Shown here piece by piece: positions 54,896 to 61,501 of a stretch of DNA of 64,000 bases. This DNA comes from Toxorhynchites rutilus septentrionalis (Eukaryota; Arthropoda; Insecta; Diptera; Culicidae), in contig NC_073746.1 of the NCBI RefSeq assembly GCF_029784135.1, forward strand, positions 158,151,108 to 158,215,107, given 5' to 3'. A model generated the notes under the pieces. It was not told where the DNA came from. It ran no database searches and saw nothing but the letters and a program-made list of their open reading frames with translations. The translations under genes were made by a program, and so were the position numbers. How positions within the stretch are numbered: the first letter of the stretch is position 1; each line of letters starts with the position of its first letter.

Positions 54896-56278
54896 ATGAA
54901 TAGTTGCAATAACACACCAACAATCGATGGAGAGGAGAATGTGTTCGCGAGAAGCGGACGAATGCTGAGGTCACCTGTCACTCGAGTAGCCACAACGAGT
55001 ACAAGCAACACAAAACCACAAGAAGTGTGTGCCGCCCAAGCATTCCAAGGAGATCTTGGCTCCGTACAGAGCCAGTTGTTTACGCTGACCTCAAGCGCAT
55101 CCCAAGAAGGGCAACTTGGGAGGCTCAGCATCACGGACGTTAGGAAAAAGGTCAACGAACTTTACGAGTTCGTAAAGGACAAAAACAATGTCCACTTAAA
55201 AATAAAACATCTGGTGACGAGCATCAGATCGGTCGTCATGGTTGCTGAACGCGAGCATAAGGAGCTGCAGATGAGAGCAGAGGGTGCTGAAAAGGCTCTG
55301 CTCGAGGCGAATGAGAAACCCGTCGAGATACTTGAGACGCCGAAGGGTCCTCTGAACACACGATCGGACAAGCGAAGGAGGGACACCCCAGGAGAAGAAG
55401 AAGAGCTGAAAAAGGCCAAGAACGATCTGAGTAACGCGAAAGGAGGTGAAAGCAGTGAATGGCGTACTGTCGATAACCAGGCAGAAAAACGCAAAAAACA
55501 GAAGGAGAAGAAGAAAAAAGTTGAGCAGGAAAAGAAGAAACTCGGACCTCGAGTGGAGCGAATCAAGGGCGATGCTTTGATCGTTGAAGTGTCAGCAGGA
55601 GTATCGTATGCAGCTATCCTTCGGAAAGTGAGAGACGATCCGGAGTTGCAGACACTGGGCGAGAACGTCGTGAAAACTAGGCGCACGCAGAAAGGCGAGA
55701 TGCTCTTCGAGCTTAAAAAAGATCCAGCGGTTAAGAGCTCCGCTTTCAAACAACTCATTGAGAAGTCACTAGGGGAGGAGGCGAAGGTGAGAGCTCTCTC
55801 TCAGGAATCAACCATCGAGTGCCGGTATCTGGACGAGATCACGACTGTTGAGGAATTGAGAACTGCGTTACAGTCACAATGTGACCTTGGCGATGTGCCA
55901 ATGACAATCCGGCTGAGAAAGGCATACGGTGGGACACAAACGGCCTCGATACGGCTCTCGAAACAAGCTGCGAATAAACTGGTGGAGAAGGGTAAAATAA
56001 AAGTGGGGTGGTCCGTGTGCCCGATGAAAGCTCCCCCTCGTATGGCCAAGCAAATGGAGAGATGCTTTCAATGCATGGGCTTCGGTCACCAGGCGAAAAA
56101 CTGCGGTGGTCCTGACAGATCGAAATTGTGCAGGAAGTGCGGGACGGAAGGTCACGTTGCTAGAGACTGCACCAAGCAACCGAGGTGCATGTTGTGCAAG
56201 GAGGAGGACGGAAACGACCACGTCACAGGTAGCTTCAAATGTCCGGCGTACAAAAAGGCGATTGCGGGTTCGCAGTAA
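54896..56278 (+). CDS. ORF1 (gag-like) of the R1-clade element, 460 aa
   Basis: The N-terminal 130 residues are polar. A Lys/Glu-rich, probably coiled-coil stretch (about 150-225, e.g. EEELKKAKNDLSNAKGGESS) follows, then an RRM-like/gag core containing LIVEVSAGVSYAAILRKV and GDVPMTIRLRKAYGGTQTAS. The C-terminus has three zinc knuckles: CFQCMGFGHQAKNC, CRKCGTEGHVARDC and CMLCKEEDGNDH...C. The set of three CCHC knuckles is typical of R1/TRAS/SART-type ORF1, which binds the element RNA. The stop TAA overlaps the ORF2 ATG as TAATG. Confidence 0.9.
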   Translation: MNSCNNTPTIDGEENVFARSGRMLRSPVTRVATTSTSNTKPQEVCAAQAFQGDLGSVQSQLFTLTSSASQEGQLGRLSITDVRKKVNELYEFVKDKNNVHLKIKHLVTSIRSVVMVAEREHKELQMRAEGAEKALLEANEKPVEILETPKGPLNTRSDKRRRDTPGEEEELKKAKNDLSNAKGGESSEWRTVDNQAEKRKKQKEKKKKVEQEKKKLGPRVERIKGDALIVEVSAGVSYAAILRKVRDDPELQTLGENVVKTRRTQKGEMLFELKKDPAVKSSAFKQLIEKSLGEEAKVRALSQESTIECRYLDEITTVEELRTALQSQCDLGDVPMTIRLRKAYGGTQTASIRLSKQAANKLVEKGKIKVGWSVCPMKAPPRMAKQMERCFQCMGFGHQAKNCGGPDRSKLCRKCGTEGHVARDCTKQPRCMLCKEEDGNDHVTGSFKCPAYKKAIAGSQ

Positions 56279-59232
56279 TGGAGGTTACCCAGCTCAACCT
56301 CAATCATTGCGACATAGCACAGCAATTGTTGTGGCAGTCAACAACTGAAACTAAATGCGACGTTGCAATGATCGCAGAACCGTACCGAGTTCCTCGCGAT
56401 AACGGAAAATGGGTGGTGGATAAAGCAGGGATGGCTGCAATACTAGTGATGGGAAGGTACCCCATCCAAGAAGTGGTGGAAAGCTCACAGGAAGGTTTCG
56501 TGATCGTCAAAATCAACGGAATCTTCATGTGTAGTTGCTATGCACCCCCAAGATGGTCAGCGGAGCAGTTTCACGAGATGTTGGACGTACTCACGGATAA
56601 GGTCAGCGGCCGCAAACCAGTCATCATCGGAGGAGACTTCAACGCCTGGGCTGAGGAGTGGGGAAGCAGATGCACCAACGCCAGGGGGTACAGCCTACTA
56701 GAAGCCTTCGCAAAACTAGACGTCACACTTCTGAACGAAGGCACTAGCAGCACCTTTCGAAGGGACGGCCGCGAATCCATCATCGATGTAACTTTCTGCA
56801 GTCCATCACTGGCGGCTAATACGAAGTGGAGAGTGTCGGAGGGATACACACACAGCGACCACCAGGCAATCCTGTATAGTGTCGGCCAACGGAATCCCGC
56901 AGCGGTACGGAATACAAAAACCTTTGAGCGGAAGTGGAGGACAAAGGTTTTTGACAAGGAGCTTTTCGTCGAAGCACTACGCATAGACAGCAGAACTCTT
57001 AATCTGAGCGCCGACGGGCTGGCAGGAACATTGGTGAGGGCATGCGATACAGCGATGCCGAGAAGACTGAACCCGACGAATGAACGACGTCCAGCCTACT
57101 GGTGGAACGAGACACTCAGCATCCTCCGCGCTAACTGTCTACGAGCCAGAAGAAGAGTCCAGAGGGCACGAACCGATGTAGAGAGAGAGGAGCACCGCGC
57201 GTCTTTCCGAGCGACCAGAGCCGCCTTGAAACGAGAGATACGTAGGAGCAAATCGAACTGCTATAGGGAGCTGTGTCGAGACGTCGACGCAAATCCTTGG
57301 GGTGAAGCATATCGAATCGTGATGGCGAAATTCCGTAGTTCAACGACTCCCATGGAATTATGTCCGGAAAAACTCGAGGTCATTGTGAATGGACTCTTTC
57401 CGCAGCACGACCCACCGACGTGGCCACCCACACTGTACGGTGAGGACGAAGCAGAGAACGCACAAGTCACCAACGAAGAACTCATCGCGGTGGCAAAAGG
57501 TCTAAAGTTGAAAAAAGCACCCGGCCCCGACGGAATCCCCAATGTGGCCCTGAAATCGGCGATCCTTGCTTTCCCCGACATGTTCAGGGTGGTGCTGCAG
57601 AAATGCCTGGATGACGGTCTCTTCCCTGCGGAATGGAAGATACAAAAGTTGGTGCTGCTCCCGAAACCAGGAAAGCCACCTGGAGATCCAGCGTCGTATA
57701 GGCCTATTTGTTTGTTGGATACTTTGGGAAAGCTCTTGGAAAGGGTTATTCTCAACAGACTGGTGAAATGCACGGAGGATGACCACGGATTGTCGAAAAT
57801 GCAGTTCGGGTTCCGGAAAGGAAAGTCGACAGTGGACGCTATTCGGACAGTTATCGAGAAAGCTCAGGTCTCGCTTAAACAAAAACGAAGAGGCGACCGT
57901 TACTGCGCGGTGATTTTGATTGACGTGAAGAACGCCTTCAATAGTGCCAGCTGGGAGGCCATCGCCGAGGCGCTACACAGATTGAAGGTCCCTAGCTACC
58001 TGTACAGGATACTGAGGAGTTATTTCCAGAATCGGATCCTGGTATACAACACAGACAGGGGACAGATAGTGAAGAATATCTCGGCGGGAGTTCCACAAGG
58101 CTCCATCCTAGGTCCTACGCTTTGGAACACGATGTACGACGGTGTTCTAAGGCTGAAGCTACCCAGAGGTGTGGAGATCGTGGGCTTCGCGGACGACATC
58201 GTAACAACGGTAATCGGCGAGACGCTTCAGGAGGTGGAAATGTTGGCGACTGAGGCTGTAGACATGATCGGTAGTTGGATGGACAGCGTAAAGCTCCAGA
58301 TGGCACATCACAAAACCGAGGTGCTGTTAGTGAGCAATTGTAAGGCAGTGCTGCGGGCAGAGGTATCGGTCGGAGGACATACCATCGTTTCGAAGCGGGC
58401 GGTGAAGTACCTCGGAGTCATGATCGACGACCGGCTGAACTTCAACCAGCACGTCGACTATGCATGTGGGAAGGCGTCAAAGGCCATCAACGTGGTGGCG
58501 AGGATCATGCCAAATAGCTTTGGCCCAAGCAGCAGCAAGAGGCGTCTCTTGGCAAGTGTATCTTCGTCGATACTGAGGTATGGTGGCCCTGCCTGGTTGG
58601 CGGCTCTGGAAACCCACCGAAATCGGAGGAAGCTGAACAGCACATTCCGACTCATGGCCATGCGAGTCGTAAGTGCTTATAGGACCATTTCGACAGAAGC
58701 TGTGTGTGTAATCGCCGGAATGATTCCCATCTGCATCACTCTGGCGGAAGATAGCGAGTGCTACAAGCGACGGGAAAGCAGAGGTATCCGGAAATTGATA
58801 AGAGCGGAGTCGTTGGACAAATGGCAGTATGAATGGGATACGGCAGAAAATGGTAGATGGACGTACAGGCTGATACCGGTACTTTCGACCTGGTTGAACA
58901 GGAAACACGGTGAAGTTAACTTTTACTTGACGCAGTTTCTGTCTGGGCATGGCTGTTTCAGGCAATATCTACACCGGTTCGGGCACGCAGTTTCACCCCT
59001 CTGTCCGGAGTGTGGAGATATGGAGGAAACACCGGAGCACGTCGTTTTTGTCTGTCCCAGGTTCACCGAAAGGCGCGAGGGGCTGCCTGCACTTCATGTC
59101 GAGAATATTGTGGAGGAGATGTGTCGCGACGAGATGATCTGGAATGCCGTGAGCAGTGCAATCACACAAATCATGTCGGAGCTGCAGCGAAGGTGGAGGG
59201 CTGACCAAAGTGCTGACAACGTCCGACGGTGA
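56278..59232 (+). CDS. ORF2 of the R1-clade element: endonuclease and reverse transcriptase, 984 aa
   Basis: The start chosen is the ATG at 56278, which shares its A with the ORF1 stop (TAATG). An upstream ATG at 56239 lies inside ORF1. The APE endonuclease occupies residues 1-220: Asn in LNLNHCD, Glu in IAEPYR, GGDFNAW and YTHSDHQAI. The RT spans about 400-720: APGPDGIPN, SYRPICLLDTLGKLLER, QFGFRKGKST, LIDVKNAFNSASW, GVPQGSILGPTLWN and catalytic GFADDIVTT. The C-terminal Cys/His motif is CPECGDMEETPEHVVFVC. There is no RNase H. The length is normal for R1-clade ORF2, and no break was seen. Confidence 0.92.
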   Translation: MEVTQLNLNHCDIAQQLLWQSTTETKCDVAMIAEPYRVPRDNGKWVVDKAGMAAILVMGRYPIQEVVESSQEGFVIVKINGIFMCSCYAPPRWSAEQFHEMLDVLTDKVSGRKPVIIGGDFNAWAEEWGSRCTNARGYSLLEAFAKLDVTLLNEGTSSTFRRDGRESIIDVTFCSPSLAANTKWRVSEGYTHSDHQAILYSVGQRNPAAVRNTKTFERKWRTKVFDKELFVEALRIDSRTLNLSADGLAGTLVRACDTAMPRRLNPTNERRPAYWWNETLSILRANCLRARRRVQRARTDVEREEHRASFRATRAALKREIRRSKSNCYRELCRDVDANPWGEAYRIVMAKFRSSTTPMELCPEKLEVIVNGLFPQHDPPTWPPTLYGEDEAENAQVTNEELIAVAKGLKLKKAPGPDGIPNVALKSAILAFPDMFRVVLQKCLDDGLFPAEWKIQKLVLLPKPGKPPGDPASYRPICLLDTLGKLLERVILNRLVKCTEDDHGLSKMQFGFRKGKSTVDAIRTVIEKAQVSLKQKRRGDRYCAVILIDVKNAFNSASWEAIAEALHRLKVPSYLYRILRSYFQNRILVYNTDRGQIVKNISAGVPQGSILGPTLWNTMYDGVLRLKLPRGVEIVGFADDIVTTVIGETLQEVEMLATEAVDMIGSWMDSVKLQMAHHKTEVLLVSNCKAVLRAEVSVGGHTIVSKRAVKYLGVMIDDRLNFNQHVDYACGKASKAINVVARIMPNSFGPSSSKRRLLASVSSSILRYGGPAWLAALETHRNRRKLNSTFRLMAMRVVSAYRTISTEAVCVIAGMIPICITLAEDSECYKRRESRGIRKLIRAESLDKWQYEWDTAENGRWTYRLIPVLSTWLNRKHGEVNFYLTQFLSGHGCFRQYLHRFGHAVSPLCPECGDMEETPEHVVFVCPRFTERREGLPALHVENIVEEMCRDEMIWNAVSSAITQIMSELQRRWRADQSADNVRR

Positions 59233-59280
59233 AAGGTGAACAACGGCGACGGCTGTTGCAAGAGATGGTACCTCACGAGA

Positions 59281-59795
59281 GTAGCTGTGACGGGGTGCGC
59301 GTTGTGTTGGAGGGCACCACCTAATCGGCTCTCCGCTGGGAAGAGAAATCCTGCGAGGGTGACTGTGACGGGGCGCGCGTCAAGTTGGAGGGCGCTTCCT
59401 AATCGGTGCACGTCTCGACAGGTAAACGGATACTGCCGCGGAGAACAGCAAAAGGCCTACCTGACAACGCCTGATCGTGGCCTGGATGGAGGAACACCGC
59501 GAACATTTCGAAGGAACGAGCATCAAGGATGAAGCCACGATCAAAATGGTGAATACCCCATGAGAGTAGCTGTGACGGAGTGCGCGTCAGGTTGGAGGGC
59601 ACTGCCTAATCGGCGCTCCGTTGGGAAGAGAAATCCTGCGAGGGTGACTGTGACGGGGCGCGCGTCAAGTTGGAGGGCGCTTCCTAATCGGTTCACGTCT
59701 CGACAGGTGAGAAACCCCGCGAGGGTGGCTGTGACGGGTTGCGCGTCAAGTAGGAGGGCAATTCCTAATCGGTTCACGTCTCGACGGGTAAATTC
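59281..59795 (+). repeat. 3' UTR repeats of the R1 element, five units of about 71-81 bp
   Basis: Units start at about 59281, 59359, 59566, 59644 and 59725. The shared core is GTGACTGTGACGGGGCGCGC, then TTGGAGGGCGCTTCCTAATC and GTCTCGACAGGT or a variant ending CTCCGCTGGGAAGAGAAATC. They form two blocks with a 130-base spacer. Such repeats may affect RNA structure recognised by the RT. Confidence 0.85.
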
Positions 59796-60059
59796 AAAAT
59801 GCCTGCGAAGAGGACATCAGCGCAGTGGAATTAAAAACGAATGGAAAGAAAAAAATATTGAGAAAAAGGGAAGGACAACGCTAGTTAGCGTTGAAAACTC
59901 GAGAAGTGCATGAGCACAGCCGCCCCCTGAAGTAGTCGCCTAGATGTGGTCCCAGGGGGAATAAGGCAACGAGTAGAGGGCTTGGTTTTTGTGGGTGCGA
60001 TCCCCACTCGACGTCTGGGTTAACCCTTCCCAGGTAAGGCTGGTAGAGCGTTCCTCACC

Positions 60060-60106
<47 letters not shown>

Positions 60107-61501
60107 CCGGGATTCGCCACTCCGACATCAAGACGGAGCTGCGAGACAAGTTCTTGAGTCGAGTGAACTGTGTCCTGAGGACTTTCCTCAACGCGGGGAA
60201 CAAGGTACGCGCGATCAACACATTCGCGGTTCCCCTGCTGACCTTCAGTTTTGGTGTAGTCAAATGGAGCAAAACTGGCCTAGAGGACCTCGAGAGGAGG
60301 ATGAGGAAAGCATTTAAAGAGGCCGGAATGCACCATCCTCAATCGGCACTGGAGAGAGTTTCACTGCCACGCAAAGAAGGGGGACTTGGAATAGTCGACA
60401 TATCTGCACTGTGTGTTGCCCAGGTACGACAACTGCGCGAGTACTTCGCAGAACGCGCCAACCAAAACGCGCTATACCGGGCTGTCTGCGCCGCCGACAG
60501 AGGATACAGCGCTCTGCACTTGGCGCAAGCGGAGTACCAACTCAACTGCAATCTGCAGACAGTGGAGGAGAAGATTGCAGCTTGGAAGCAGAAGGCAGTG
60601 CATGGTGCCCACCCCCATCAACTGGACCGGCCACACGTCGACAAGGCCGCATCTAATCTGTGGCTAACGCGTGGTGAACTCTCTTCAGTAGTAGAAGCCG
60701 ACATGATAGCCATCCAGGACAGGATAATGCCGACGAGAAACTGCAGGCGGTACGTCTGGCATCAAGACGTTGATGACATTTGCCGGATGCGCCATCAACC
60801 AGGTGAAAACATAGAGCACATTATGGGAGGCTGTCCCGTTTTGGCCAACGCAGCCTACACCGAGCGCCACAACAACGTGGCCCGTATTGTTCATCGACAA
60901 CTGGCGCTCCAATGTGCTCTACTGGAAGACAACGTACCAAACTACCGGTACCTGCCTGCACCTGTCCTGGAAAATGACCGTTTCAAGCTGTACTGGGATC
61001 GCACTGTTCTGACCGACCTCTCGATCCACCACAACCGTCCAGATATAATGGTTTACGACAAGAGCGACCGCAAAGTCACCATCATCGATGTCGCTATTCC
61101 ACTGAACCAGAATCTGGAGGAGACCCACGGTCGCAAAATCTGCAAGTACCGACCATTGGCCGTGGAGCTCAAGGAACTGTGGGGGCTAAGGGAGGTCCCA
61201 AGAATTGTTCCAGTCGTTCTCTCTGGAACTGGAATTATCCCGAAGACACTTCTGGAAGCGCTAAAGGTGTTGAACATCGAGAAGGAATTGGCCGGCATCC
61301 AAAAGTCGGTCATCCTTAGCACCTGCGCGATTGTCCGACAATTCCTCGGTCAGGACTAAAACAGCACGAGCATGCAGATACGTGCATTCCGCAGAGCCTA
61401 GTCCCCCTTTGGCATTCAGAAGCCCGGGGGCAGGTGAAAATTCTGGCTAGGTTCGCCTAGTTAAGAAGTGAGATAAGTCAGCCAAAAAAAAAATCGGCTT
61501 G

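Larger units (their letters stand above)
54305..60103 (+). mobile_element. Complete R1-clade non-LTR retrotransposon
   Basis: It has a 591-base 5' UTR starting CCGTGGAGTTGCCGGCC, two ORFs overlapping by one base, a repetitive 3' UTR of about 830 bases and A(40). Both ORFs are open, and the element has perfect target duplications, so it looks potentially active. Known R1-clade members often have fixed targets (rDNA, telomeric or simple repeats). Whether this one prefers the R4 sequence cannot be told from one copy. Confidence 0.93.
53320..61359 (+). pseudogene. R4-clade protein of copy G, three breaks
   Basis: From the ATG at 53320 the frame shifts at CACCCAGAAAATGG (53366 region), one base shorter than in copies B-F, and ends at 53457. 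From the second ATG (53373, MELRSRRILRMRS) a frame of 157 codons runs up to the internal deletion, which is out of frame. The RT part resumes at about 53841 (HAMRQWS-type region, then FYMDDLKVYA) until the R1 insertion. The rest (60112-61359) encodes the C-terminal third to TAA. The frame that enters 60112 from the left includes the R1 A-tail and is not biological. Confidence 0.9.
53096..61483 (+). mobile_element. R4-like element copy G, internally deleted and split by an R1 element
   Basis: The R4 parts are 53096-54304 and 60112-61483. About 1483 bases are missing between CTCTCCC (53840) and TGCGATGAGG, comparing with copy D (45141-46623). The R1 element sits at 54305-60103. The 3' half shares with copy F the Cys-to-Arg (60790-60792) and Asp-to-Gly changes. 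The copy ends with A(10) and TCGGCTTG, identical to the junction after copy F. Confidence 0.92.
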
